From JBCCJA01 sp039045975 (GTDB lineage: Bacteria; Planctomycetota; Planctomycetia; Planctomycetales; Planctomycetaceae): a stretch of DNA of 45,068 bases. A program made the translations under genes and the position numbers. The notes beneath the pieces are model-generated. The model had not been told where the DNA came from. It saw nothing but the letters and a program-made list of their open reading frames with translations, and ran no database searches. The DNA lies in assembly GCA_039045975.1 (NCBI GenBank), contig JBCCJA010000028.1:1-45068 (forward strand), read 5' to 3'. This document shows, one piece after another, positions 34,319 through 42,485 of the stretch (position 1 is its first letter; every line of letters starts with the position of its first letter).

Positions 34319-34929
34319 GTTACGAGCACGCCCTCCGCGACCCCGAGACGCTGACCGAACTCTGGGAGCGGATCTGGGACGAACTGCATCAGGCGGTCGT
34401 CCGCGGGAAACACCGCTGGCACACCGGCGTGTTCGCGACCGTCGAGGACGGCCTCCCGCGGCCGCGGACCGTCGTCCTCCGGCACGCCGACCGGGAAGAT
34501 TTCACCCTCGGCCTGCACACCGACCGGCGGGCGCCGAAGGTCGCAGCCATCGCCCTAGAGCCGCGTATCGGCTGGCTGTTTTATGACACGAACCGACGTG
34601 TGCAGGTCCGCGTCGACGGCACCGCACGCGTTCTCGTCGACGGCCCGGAGTTCGAGCGGGCCTGGGCCGATACGGGCTTGTCGAGCCGCCGCTGCTACCT
34701 CGCCCCGCATCCCCCGGGCGACGACCTGCCGACCGGGGTCAACCTGCCCGAAGACTTCCGCGACGCCGACCCGACGTTCGCACAGAGCGAGGCCGGGCGA
34801 GATAACTTCGCCGTCGTCCGGACCCGCGTCGACCGGCTCGAATGGCTATCGCTGTGCCACTCGGGCCATCGCCGGGCGGTGTTCGAGCCCGACGGCGGGG
34901 ACTGGCGGGGCCGGTTCATCGCGGCCTGA
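34315..34929 (+). CDS. FMN-binding pyridoxamine-phosphate-oxidase-like protein (Alr4036 type)
   Basis: The 204-residue protein fits the split-barrel PPOX family: RWHTGVFATVEDGLPRPRTVVLR near the N-terminus, APKVAAIALEPRIGWLFYD, then VQVRVDGTARVLVDG. The C-terminal LEWLSLCHSGHRRAVFE segment suggests the Alr4036-like subgroup rather than true PdxH. It probably binds FMN and acts on a small cofactor or substrate; no activity can be named. The ATG overlaps the upstream stop (ATGA). Confidence 0.85.
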   Translation: MSYEHALRDPETLTELWERIWDELHQAVVRGKHRWHTGVFATVEDGLPRPRTVVLRHADREDFTLGLHTDRRAPKVAAIALEPRIGWLFYDTNRRVQVRVDGTARVLVDGPEFERAWADTGLSSRRCYLAPHPPGDDLPTGVNLPEDFRDADPTFAQSEAGRDNFAVVRTRVDRLEWLSLCHSGHRRAVFEPDGGDWRGRFIAA

Positions 34930-35023
34930 CGCAGACGCCTGCGTTCCCAACGCGCGGGCGGCGGACTAAGCTCCCGCGGTACGATTCTGGCGGTCCACAG
35001 ACCCACCCGGCGACGCGGCGGAC

Positions 35024-36454
35024 ATGGCGAAAGACTTCTTGAAGGGGGCCCGCGACGAATACGACGTCGTCGTGATCGGCAGCGGTTTGGCGGGCCTGAC
35101 CGGCGCGAACATCCTCGCCCGACAGGGCTATTCGGTGCTGCTGCTGGAGCATCACTACCAGCTCGGCGGGATGGCGACCTGGTTCAAGCGGGCCGGCGGG
35201 CACATCTTCGACATCTCGCTGCACGGCTTCCCGATCGGTATGAAAAAGTCGTGCCGCAAGTATTGGACGCAGGAGATCGCCGATTCGATCGTCCAACTCA
35301 AGGGCGTCCGTTTCGAGAACCCGCAGTTCTCCCTCCGTACGACGTTCGACCGGCAAGATTTCACGGGTCACCTGACCGACACGTTCGGCGTCTCGCCGGA
35401 GACCGTCAAAGCCTTCTTCGACCGCGCCCGGTCGATGAACTACTACGACGACCAAGACCTGACGACGCGTGAGCTATTCGAGGAGTTCTTCCCCGGCCGC
35501 AGCGACGTCGTGCGGATGCTGATGGAGCCGATCACGTACGCGAACGGCTCGACGCTCGACGACCCGGCGATCACGTACGGGATCGTCTTCTCGAACTTCA
35601 TGCACAAGGGCGTGTTCACGTTCGAGGGCGGGACCGATCGGCTCGTCAAGCAGATGAAGGCCGAGATGCAGAAGAACGGCGTTGATCTTCGAATCCGCTG
35701 CCTCGTCGAATCGGTCGAGGTCGATGCCGACCGCAACGTGACGGGCGTCGTCGTCAACGGCCGCCGCATCGGCTGCCGCTGCGTGCTGTCGAACGCGAAC
35801 CTCAAATCGACGGTCCTGAACCTCGTCGGTGAAGAGAACTTCGACGAATCGTTCGTCGAAGAGACGAAAGCGGTCCGCCTCAATAATTCGAGCTGTCAGG
35901 TCTATATCGCGCTGAAGCCCGGCGAGGTGTTCGACCCGTCGTGCGGCGACCTCCTGTTCCATTCCGAACACGAGGGCTTCGACGTCGACGCGATGCTCTC
36001 GATGGATGTCAGTAGCCGCACGTTCAGTTTTTATTACCCCGAGACCCGTCCCGGGTCGGACCGGCATCTGATCGTCTCGTCGACCAACGCGAATTATATC
36101 GATTGGGCGAGTCTGTCCGAAGCAGAGTACGAGGCCGCGAAGGCCGACCTGTGTGAGACGACGCTCGCCTGTCTCGAAAAATATATTCCCGACGTCCGGC
36201 AGAAGATCGCCCACGTCGAGGCCGGCACGCCGCGGACGTTCGAGCGGTACACCCTCCACCAGATGGGCGCGAGTTTCGGTACGAAGTTCGAAGGCCTAAA
36301 GGTCAGCGAGTCACTGCCCGAGCAGATCGGCGGCCTGTACCACGCGGGGTCGGTCGGGATCATCATGTCGGGCTGGCTCGGCGCGGTGAACTACGGCGTG
36401 ATCGTGTCGAATAAGGTCGATTCTTACCTCACCCCCGCCGCCGCCGCCGTTTAA
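35024..36454 (+). CDS. CrtI/phytoene-desaturase-like FAD-dependent oxidoreductase
   Basis: The 476-residue flavoprotein has the N-terminal dinucleotide-binding motif VVVIGSGLAGLTG (G19, G21, G24) with the ribose-binding E42. An amine-oxidase/CrtI-type C-terminal segment (GLYHAGSVGIIMSGWLGAVNYG) contains the second FAD contact. The family includes phytoene desaturases, isomerases and related enzymes on long polyene or acyl chains. No carotenoid synthase (crtB/crtE) is near. The adjacent FabZ-like gene, after a repeat element, makes an acyl-chain substrate as likely as a carotenoid. The start ATG at 35024 is standard. Confidence 0.85.
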   Translation: MAKDFLKGARDEYDVVVIGSGLAGLTGANILARQGYSVLLLEHHYQLGGMATWFKRAGGHIFDISLHGFPIGMKKSCRKYWTQEIADSIVQLKGVRFENPQFSLRTTFDRQDFTGHLTDTFGVSPETVKAFFDRARSMNYYDDQDLTTRELFEEFFPGRSDVVRMLMEPITYANGSTLDDPAITYGIVFSNFMHKGVFTFEGGTDRLVKQMKAEMQKNGVDLRIRCLVESVEVDADRNVTGVVVNGRRIGCRCVLSNANLKSTVLNLVGEENFDESFVEETKAVRLNNSSCQVYIALKPGEVFDPSCGDLLFHSEHEGFDVDAMLSMDVSSRTFSFYYPETRPGSDRHLIVSSTNANYIDWASLSEAEYEAAKADLCETTLACLEKYIPDVRQKIAHVEAGTPRTFERYTLHQMGASFGTKFEGLKVSESLPEQIGGLYHAGSVGIIMSGWLGAVNYGVIVSNKVDSYLTPAAAAV

Positions 36455-36461
36455 AAGATTC

Positions 36462-36563
36462 GTAGGGCAGGCCCCCGCCTGCCGCATTTTTTGAGCGCGG
36501 GGGCTGCCTCAGATTAAGACGACGGGCAGACATTAAAATTCGGCAGGCAGGGGCCTGCCCTAC
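36462..36563. repeat. REPIN/MITE-like element, copy B (102 bp)
   Basis: The ends 36462-36484 and 36541-36563 are inverted repeats matching at 22 of 23 positions, each beginning GTAGGGCAGGCCCC when read inward. The 56-base centre is less GC-rich, with CATTTTTTGAG and a TTAAAATT near the right end. The same ends bound copy A at 25294-25367. It fills nearly the whole gap between the CrtI-like and FabZ-like genes and ends 13 bases before the FabZ start. Confidence 0.88.
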
Positions 36564-36576
36564 ACGATCGCCGAGC

Positions 36577-37011
36577 ATGCTCACCAAAGCCGACATCGAA
36601 GCCACGATCCCGCACCGCGCCCCGTTCCTGTGGCTCGACGAGGTCACCGAGATCGACGACACGCGGATCGTCGCGAAGAAGTATCTCGACGCCGAGATCG
36701 ATGTCTTCAAGGGGCACTACCCCGGCCACCCGATCTTCCCCGGCGTGCTTCAGTGCGAGATGTGTCTGCAGGCCTCGGCGGTCCTGATCGCCCGCACGCA
36801 GGAGACCGCGGAGGGGGCCGTCCCGGTCGTCGCGCGGATGAACAAGGTCAAGTTTAAACGCATGGTCCAGCCGGGCGAGACGGTCGACATCGAGGTCGTC
36901 ATCACCGAGCGCGTGAAGAACGCTTTCTTCCTGACCGGCAAGGCGTCGGTGAACGGCGACCTCGTCACCCGGCTCGATTTCGTGACGACCGAGGCCCCGG
37001 CGGCGGTTTGA
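36577..37011 (+). CDS. FabZ-like 3-hydroxyacyl-[ACP] dehydratase
   Basis: The 144-residue hot-dog-fold protein removes water from 3-hydroxyacyl-ACP to give the trans-2-enoyl thioester. The catalytic pair is H47 (GHYPGHP) and E61 (VLQCEMCLQ), 14 residues apart as in E. coli FabZ. The N-terminal IPHRAPFLWLDEV matches the family. It may serve fatty-acid elongation or a dedicated pathway with the CrtI-like enzyme upstream. The ATG at 36577 lies 13 bases after a repeat element, with only a weak GAG upstream. The next gene starts one base after its stop. Confidence 0.93.
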   Translation: MLTKADIEATIPHRAPFLWLDEVTEIDDTRIVAKKYLDAEIDVFKGHYPGHPIFPGVLQCEMCLQASAVLIARTQETAEGAVPVVARMNKVKFKRMVQPGETVDIEVVITERVKNAFFLTGKASVNGDLVTRLDFVTTEAPAAV

Positions 37012-37012
37012 G

Positions 37013-38032
37013 GTGACGGAGCCTGGCGAGCAAGTTCTCGCTGCCGCTCCCGCCCGGACCGGATTCGCTTATGCGGTCGACCGCCTGAAATTGCTTGCCG
37101 CGGCTGCCGCCGTCCCGGTGGCACTGCTGCCGTTCGCACGTCTGCATTGGGTCGCCGATCTCGCGACGCCGTTCGTGCCGCAATATCTATTCGCCGCAGC
37201 CGTCTTCACGGCGGTTTTCGCGGCGGCCGGCGACCGCCGCTGGCGGAACGGGGCGGGACTGGTGTTCGTCGCGGTCGCGTTACTCTGGGGCCGTCCTGCG
37301 TTCGCCCCGACCGGTGTCGCTGAGACCGACGGCCCGCGTGTCCGCTTGCTGTCGACCAATGTGCTGACGTCGAACCGCGACGGCGGGGCGTTCCTCGATC
37401 TGGTCCGTCGGTCACAGCCTGACGTGATCGTCGCCCTCGAGGTCGATCGCCGCTGGGCCGCGACGTTGGAAGGCCTCGCGGCCGAGTATCCGTTCCGCCG
37501 GGTCGTGCCCCGTGACGATAATTTCGGTATCGCCCTCCTCAGCCGTTACGAACTGGCCGACCTGACGACCGTGATGCACGACGGCGTGCCCGTGATCCGG
37601 GCGACGGTCGAGACGGCGACGCCCTTCACCCTCTTCGCCCGCCATCCCCTGCCGCCGGTCGGGGCCGAGAACTGGCGTTCTCGGAACAGGCATCTCGAAG
37701 ATCTCGCCGTCGAAACCGCGGCGGCCGACTGCCCCGTCGTTGTGGCCGGCGACCTGAACCTGCCGCCCTGGTCGCCCTTCTTCCGCGATCTATTGCGTGA
37801 AGGCCGCTTGTGCGACTCGCGGCGGTCGCTGAGCGTGTTTGACGCCGACGGGACGTGGCCGGCACCCCTGTGGCCTTTCTGGCCGCTGCGGACGCCGATC
37901 GATCATGTCTTGCACACGCGAGACGTCGCGACCGTCTCGCGCCGGCTCGGAGCGGATATCGGGTCGGACCATCTACCGGTGCTTGTCGAGCTGGCGTTAC
38001 CCGGTCCCGTCGAGGCCGGGCAGGCCGAATAG
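37013..38032 (+). CDS. Membrane-anchored endonuclease/exonuclease/phosphatase-family protein (YafD-like)
   Basis: The 339-residue protein has three TM segments near the N-terminus (about 26-45, 54-72 and 80-97), then an EEP domain with LSTNVLTSN (Asn), DVIVALEVD (Glu), VVAGDLNLPPWS (Asp/Asn) and the C-terminal GSDHLPV (Asp/His). These metal-binding residues look complete. Members of this membrane subgroup (YafD-like) have no agreed substrate; nucleic acid or phospho-lipid cleavage outside the cytoplasm are options. GTG at 37013 starts one base after the FabZ stop (TGAGGTG), implying coupling. The 3' end overlaps tatD by 36 bases, tail to tail. Confidence 0.85.
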   Translation: MTEPGEQVLAAAPARTGFAYAVDRLKLLAAAAAVPVALLPFARLHWVADLATPFVPQYLFAAAVFTAVFAAAGDRRWRNGAGLVFVAVALLWGRPAFAPTGVAETDGPRVRLLSTNVLTSNRDGGAFLDLVRRSQPDVIVALEVDRRWAATLEGLAAEYPFRRVVPRDDNFGIALLSRYELADLTTVMHDGVPVIRATVETATPFTLFARHPLPPVGAENWRSRNRHLEDLAVETAAADCPVVVAGDLNLPPWSPFFRDLLREGRLCDSRRSLSVFDADGTWPAPLWPFWPLRTPIDHVLHTRDVATVSRRLGADIGSDHLPVLVELALPGPVEAGQAE

Positions 38033-38800
38033 CTCCGCCGCGTTCCGCGTCGTGAGGTCGGCCATCTCGTCGGGCGTCATCCCGTGCTGTCCCGCGAGTA
38101 CCTCGCACGTCTTCCCCACATAAGCCGGTTCGTTCCGCTTGCCGCGGTACGGCTCTGGGGCGAGATAGGGGCAGTCGGTCTCGATGAGGAGTCGCTCCCG
38201 CGGCACGGCGGCCGCGACCTCGCGCAGTTCGGCGTTCCGTTTGAACGTCAGCATGCCCGAGAACGAGACGTGCAGGCCGAGGTCGACGAACGCCGCCGCG
38301 TGGGCCGCGTCGCCGCAGAACGAGTGCATCACGCCCGACAGCGGCCCGTGGGTGGCGTGTGCCTTCGTCAGCACGTCGAGGATGTCGGCCTCGGCCTCCC
38401 GGCAGTGAACGACGAACGGCTTGCCGAGCCGGACGGCGAGGTCGACGTGCCACTCGAACGGCTCGACCTGCGTCTCGATCGGCGTGTAGTCCCAGTAGCG
38501 GTCGAGCCCGGTCTCGCCGATCGCGACGACCCGGTCCGCGTGCTCTCCGGTGGCGATCGCCTCGATCGCGGCAAGGTCGCCGTCGGCCATCGCCGAGACG
38601 TAATTCGGCTGGATGCCGACGACGGCGAAGACGTCGGCATGGGCGGCGGCGAGGGCGACGGCGGCCTCGCTCGTCATCCGGTCGATGCCGATCGTCAGCA
38701 TCGCGGCGACGCCCGCCTCGCGGGCCCGGGCGAGGGTCGCGTCGCGGTCGGACGCGAAGGCCTCCTCGTCGAGGTGGCAGTGCGTGTCGACGAGCCTCAT
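37997..38800 (-). CDS. TatD-family metal-dependent hydrolase/DNase
   Basis: The 267-residue TIM-barrel protein has the family's two-metal site: H7 and H9 (DTHCHLD), E96 (GETGLD), H132 (VHCREA), H159 (MHSFCGD) and D209 (ETDCPYLAP). E. coli TatD acts as a 3'-5' exonuclease in DNA repair; the name is historical and unrelated to the Tat translocon. The ATG at 38800 overlaps the upstream gene's stop (ATGA). The end overlaps the convergent EEP gene by 36 bases. Confidence 0.95.
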   Translation of the reverse strand: MRLVDTHCHLDEEAFASDRDATLARAREAGVAAMLTIGIDRMTSEAAVALAAAHADVFAVVGIQPNYVSAMADGDLAAIEAIATGEHADRVVAIGETGLDRYWDYTPIETQVEPFEWHVDLAVRLGKPFVVHCREAEADILDVLTKAHATHGPLSGVMHSFCGDAAHAAAFVDLGLHVSFSGMLTFKRNAELREVAAAVPRERLLIETDCPYLAPEPYRGKRNEPAYVGKTCEVLAGQHGMTPDEMADLTTRNAAELFGLPGLDGTG

Positions 38801-39252
38801 CGGCCGGATGCCCCGTCGGGAACGAGTACCCGCAGCTCGGCGAGGATGTCGGCCTCGCTCTCGATGACCCGGGTGAAGACCGCCCGCGAGGCGGCGGCGT
38901 CGGACAGGGCGGCCGCGGTCTCACGGGCCGTGTGCAACGCGTTGATTTTCGCCGCGGCGTCGTCGGCGATCTTCGGGGCCAGCCACGCGAACCCGACGTA
39001 GTGGTATTCCGCAAAAACGTCGGCGAAAGCCGGCGGGTCGGGCGGGACGTGGCGGTCGCGGGCGAAGCGGGTCAGGAGGGCCGCGTCGTCCCGCTGGCGG
39101 GCGGCTAGCCGGTCGAGGTCGTCCGAGGGCACGACGTCGCCGTCGACCCAGGGGCGGTTGATCGCGACGTACTGCAGCAGCGACCCCGACAGCGAGGCCG
39201 CGGCCTCGGCGGCGAGCCGGCCCGCGTCGGCGGTCTCCTCCGCGGGCTTCAC
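38797..39252 (-). CDS. Small alpha-helical protein of unknown function in the nuo tail
   Basis: The 151-residue protein is predicted largely helical, with blocks such as AGRLAAEAAASLSGSLLQYVA, ALLTRFARDRHVPPDPP and AAAKINALHTARETAAALS. It contains no Cys and no obvious metal motif; a ferritin-like or four-helix bundle fold is one guess. It overlaps nuoN by four bases at its GTG start (GTGA) and tatD by four bases at its stop (ATGA), so it is translated as part of the run. I do not recognise a family and would not assign it to complex I on position alone. Confidence 0.72.
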   Translation of the reverse strand: MKPAEETADAGRLAAEAAASLSGSLLQYVAINRPWVDGDVVPSDDLDRLAARQRDDAALLTRFARDRHVPPDPPAFADVFAEYHYVGFAWLAPKIADDAAAKINALHTARETAAALSDAAASRAVFTRVIESEADILAELRVLVPDGASGR

Positions 39253-40817
39253 GGCGTCGAGACCCCGACGGCCGCGTCGGTCACGGCCGACAGCGGCGCG
39301 ATCGTGACCCCGGTCGCGACGACCGCGGCGAGCGCCAGCAGTAGGCAGCCGACTTCGACCGGGTGGACGCGGGGCAGGTCGGCGGGGCCGTCGTACGGCT
39401 CGAAGTACATCGCCTTCACGATCCGCAAGTAGACGAACAGCCCGAGCACGGTGTTCACGCCCGCACACGCCAGCAGCCCCCAGCACCAGGGCGTGACGGC
39501 GGCCGACCCGTTCAGCCCGGCCGCGTACGTGGCGGCGAAGACGGCGATCTTGCCGATGAACCCGCCGGTCGGCGGGAGCCCGATCAGCCCGACCGCGCAC
39601 ACGACCGCGGCCAGTCCGAGCACAGGCTTGCGGGTTCCGATCCCGGCGACGGCGTCGACCGACTCGCCCCGCGTCAGCCGTCGGACCACCGCGACGACCG
39701 CGAACAGGCCGAGGTTCATCGCGACGTAAGCGGCCGAGTAATACAGCAGCCCGGACAGGCCCTGTCGGTCGCCGGCGCAGGCGAACGCGACGACGCCCAT
39801 CGTCAGATACCCGGCGTGCGAGATCGACGAATAGGCCAGCAGCCGCTTCAGGTCGCGTTGGAAGAAGGCCCCGAGGTTGCCGAGCGTCATGCTCGCCGCC
39901 GACAGCCCGGCGAGCAGCATGCCGAACCGCGGCGTGTCGATCAGGCCCGATCCGGCCGCCGCGTCCGCGGGCAGCATCTCGACGAGCCGCACGAGGACGA
40001 CGAACGCGGCGACCTTCGGCGCCACCGACAGGAACCCCGCCGCTTCGGCCGGGGCCCCTTCGTACGCGTCGGGCGACCAGAAATGGAACGGCACGAGCGA
40101 CAGCTTGAACGCGACGCCCGCGGTGAGGAACAGCACGCCGAGCGACACGGCCGTCCCGCCCGCCGGCAACGTGCCCGCCGCGAGGACCACGCCGATCTCG
40201 TCCAGCGACGCCGTCCCGAGCGTGCCCGCGATCAGGCTCGTCCCGTACAGCATCGTCCCCGACGCGCCGGAGCCGAACACGAGGTACTTCAACGCCGCCT
40301 CGCCGCTCTTCGCCCGCCCCTTCTGAAAGCCGACGAGGACGTACCCGGGGACCGACATCATCTCGATCGCGACGACGACCATCAGCAGGTGCTCGGCCGA
40401 CGCAGTGAGCATCGCGCCGAGCGTCACGCCGAGCAGCATCGTGTAATAGTCCGGGCCGTCCTCGCGGTCGGGCAGTTTCGTCGTGCCGGTCAGCAGCACG
40501 GTGAACGCCGCCGCCGCGGCCGCGAGCACCTTCACGTACACGCCGACGTAGGTGCAGGAGAGCAGGCCGGAGAACAGCGGCGCGTCGGTCCGTCCCGCCG
40601 CGAACATCGCGTCGAGCTGCATGACAGCGACCCCGCACGCCGTCGCCGAACCGACGAGCGCGACGACCGCCGGGCCGATCAGCCGGTCGAAGCCGCTGAC
40701 ACGCCCGAGCAGCAGCAGCACGATCGTCGCGACGACGACGAGTTCCGGCAGGAACAGCGGCAGCGACCCGCGGAGCGTGTCGTCGGCGAGCCGCGCGAGC
40801 ATCTCCGCGAGGCTCAC
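39249..40817 (-). CDS. nuoN: NADH-quinone oxidoreductase subunit N
   Basis: This is an antiporter-like membrane subunit of respiratory complex I that moves protons while NADH is oxidised and quinone reduced. The 522-residue protein has about 14 hydrophobic helices, with the NuoN segments EMMSVPGYVLVGF, KLSLVPFHFWSPDAYEGAPA, RDLKRLLAYSSISHAGY and GLPPTGGFIGK. The conserved helix-7-type Lys in FKLSLVPFHFW is present. GTG at 40817 overlaps the nuoM stop by four bases and has GAGG 8 bases upstream. ATG 40802 is the alternative. Confidence 0.96.
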   Translation of the reverse strand: MSLAEMLARLADDTLRGSLPLFLPELVVVATIVLLLLGRVSGFDRLIGPAVVALVGSATACGVAVMQLDAMFAAGRTDAPLFSGLLSCTYVGVYVKVLAAAAAAFTVLLTGTTKLPDREDGPDYYTMLLGVTLGAMLTASAEHLLMVVVAIEMMSVPGYVLVGFQKGRAKSGEAALKYLVFGSGASGTMLYGTSLIAGTLGTASLDEIGVVLAAGTLPAGGTAVSLGVLFLTAGVAFKLSLVPFHFWSPDAYEGAPAEAAGFLSVAPKVAAFVVLVRLVEMLPADAAAGSGLIDTPRFGMLLAGLSAASMTLGNLGAFFQRDLKRLLAYSSISHAGYLTMGVVAFACAGDRQGLSGLLYYSAAYVAMNLGLFAVVAVVRRLTRGESVDAVAGIGTRKPVLGLAAVVCAVGLIGLPPTGGFIGKIAVFAATYAAGLNGSAAVTPWCWGLLACAGVNTVLGLFVYLRIVKAMYFEPYDGPADLPRVHPVEVGCLLLALAAVVATGVTIAPLSAVTDAAVGVSTP

Positions 40818-42418
40818 TGCGTGGCCTCGTTCTCGGCCCGGGCGACCTTGCGGACTTCGGCGGTCTCGACGCCGGTCTGGGCGTCGGCGGTGATCCGCGC
40901 GACGGCCGGTCCGGCGACGTCGAAGACAGGTCGCGGGTAGACGCCGAAGACGACCGCGGCGGTCATGACCAGCCCGGCGATCCACTTCTCCGACGCCGTC
41001 ATCGGGACGAGTTGCTCGCCCCGCGGGCCGATGTACCGCGGCCCCAAATAGATCCGCTGCACGGCGAACAGCATGTAGCCGGCCGTCAGGATCACGCCGG
41101 TCGCGGCGAGCACCGTCGCCCACGGCGAGAAGCTCCAGGCGGCGAGGACCGGGAAGACCTCGCCCCAAAAACCGCACAGCCCCGGCAGGCCCATCGCGGC
41201 GAAGAAGATCCCGATCGACAGCCCCCCGTAACGCGGCATCACGGTCAGCAGGCCGCCCATCTCACGCATGTCGCGGTGCTTGACCCGGTCGTAGAGCACG
41301 CCGACGAGGAAGAACATCCCGACCGACGTGATGCCGTGGCCGATCATCTGGAACACGGCCCCGTTCATGCCCATCTGCCAGGCGGCCGTATCGGCGGCGG
41401 CGGGCGACCAGATGCCGATGCCGAGCAGCACGTAGCCCATGTGGCTGACCGAGCTGTACGCCACGAGCCGCTTGAAGTCGGTCTGCGCCAGCGCGACGAA
41501 CGCGCCGTACAGGATGCTCACCACCCCGAGCCAGACGACGACGTCCGCGAAGTAGGCCGCCCCGAGCGGGAACAGCGGGTACGCGATCCGCAGCAGCCCG
41601 TACCCGCCGACCTTGAGCAGGACGCCGGCGAGGATCATCGAGACCGGCGTCGGCGCCTCGACGTGGGCGTCGGGCAGCCAGGTGTGGAACGGGACCGCCG
41701 GCAGCTTGATCAGGAACGCGATCAGCAGCATCGCGAACGCCCAGCACTGGACCTTGCCCGAGAACTCGACCGTGTCGACCCGGCCCGACCCGATCGCCGT
41801 CAGCGTCGGCAGGTCGAACGTCGCCCCTCCGGCGACTCCTGACGATCCGGCATACGCCATCAGCATCACGATCAGCATCAGCACGCTGCCGACGAGCGTG
41901 TACAGGAAGAACTTGATCGCTGCGTACTCCTTCCGCGGCCCGCCCCACAGGCCGATCAGGAAATACATCGGCAGCAGCATCACTTCGAAGAAAACGTAGA
42001 ACAGCAGGAAGTCGAGCGCCACGAACGAACCGAGCATGCCCGTCTCGAGCAGCAGGAACAGGATCAGATAGCCTTTCGTCTGCTTCGTGATCCCCGCCGA
42101 GGCCCACATCGCCAGGTGCGACACGACGCCAGTCAGCAGCAGCAGCGGCAGCGACAGACCGTCGAGCCCCAACCGATACCCGATGCCCCAGCCGGGCACC
42201 CACGGCAGGTCGACCACGAGCCGGTACCCGGCCTCGTCGGGCGACTGGGCGAGGTACCTCGGCAGGACCAGGCCGAAAAGGAGGCCGACGACGGCGAGCG
42301 TCGTCAGGTTCGCGAACCGCCGTATCGCGCCGCGGTTTTCGCCGTCGAACGCGACGATCGCGCCCGCCGACAACGCCGGCAGGAACACGACGAGACTGAG
42401 TAACGCGGCGTCGGTCAT
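40814..42418 (-). CDS. nuoM: NADH-quinone oxidoreductase subunit M
   Basis: The 534-residue antiporter-like subunit of complex I shows the expected segments: FFEVMLLPMYFLIGLWG (Glu on helix 5 region), KLPAVPFHTWLPDAHVEAPTP (Lys in the central proton path), TDFKRLVAYSSVSHMGYVLLG, and a Pro-rich turn near GLPGLCGFWGE. Length and order are normal. The ATG at 42418 follows nuoL by 67 bases. The stop overlaps the nuoN start. The polar C-terminal tail (about 30 residues, ending RAENEATQ) is somewhat longer than in E. coli. Confidence 0.97.
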   Translation of the reverse strand: MTDAALLSLVVFLPALSAGAIVAFDGENRGAIRRFANLTTLAVVGLLFGLVLPRYLAQSPDEAGYRLVVDLPWVPGWGIGYRLGLDGLSLPLLLLTGVVSHLAMWASAGITKQTKGYLILFLLLETGMLGSFVALDFLLFYVFFEVMLLPMYFLIGLWGGPRKEYAAIKFFLYTLVGSVLMLIVMLMAYAGSSGVAGGATFDLPTLTAIGSGRVDTVEFSGKVQCWAFAMLLIAFLIKLPAVPFHTWLPDAHVEAPTPVSMILAGVLLKVGGYGLLRIAYPLFPLGAAYFADVVVWLGVVSILYGAFVALAQTDFKRLVAYSSVSHMGYVLLGIGIWSPAAADTAAWQMGMNGAVFQMIGHGITSVGMFFLVGVLYDRVKHRDMREMGGLLTVMPRYGGLSIGIFFAAMGLPGLCGFWGEVFPVLAAWSFSPWATVLAATGVILTAGYMLFAVQRIYLGPRYIGPRGEQLVPMTASEKWIAGLVMTAAVVFGVYPRPVFDVAGPAVARITADAQTGVETAEVRKVARAENEATQ

Positions 42419-42485
42419 GAAAATCGGGTCGAAAATCCTTAGCCCTGCCGCGTCGGCGGCGGGGGGGAGCGTCCTTCGACCCCCG

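Noticed and set aside
38797..40638. 613-residue frame running through nuoN into the helical gene
   Set aside because: Only the part after 39252 is real; the upstream part is a shifted reading of nuoN with shadow-like Arg-rich composition.
39249..41177. nuoN extended to 642 residues
   Set aside because: The first ~120 residues lie inside nuoM in another frame; the GTG at 40817 gives the normal NuoN N-terminus and the overlap expected in this operon.
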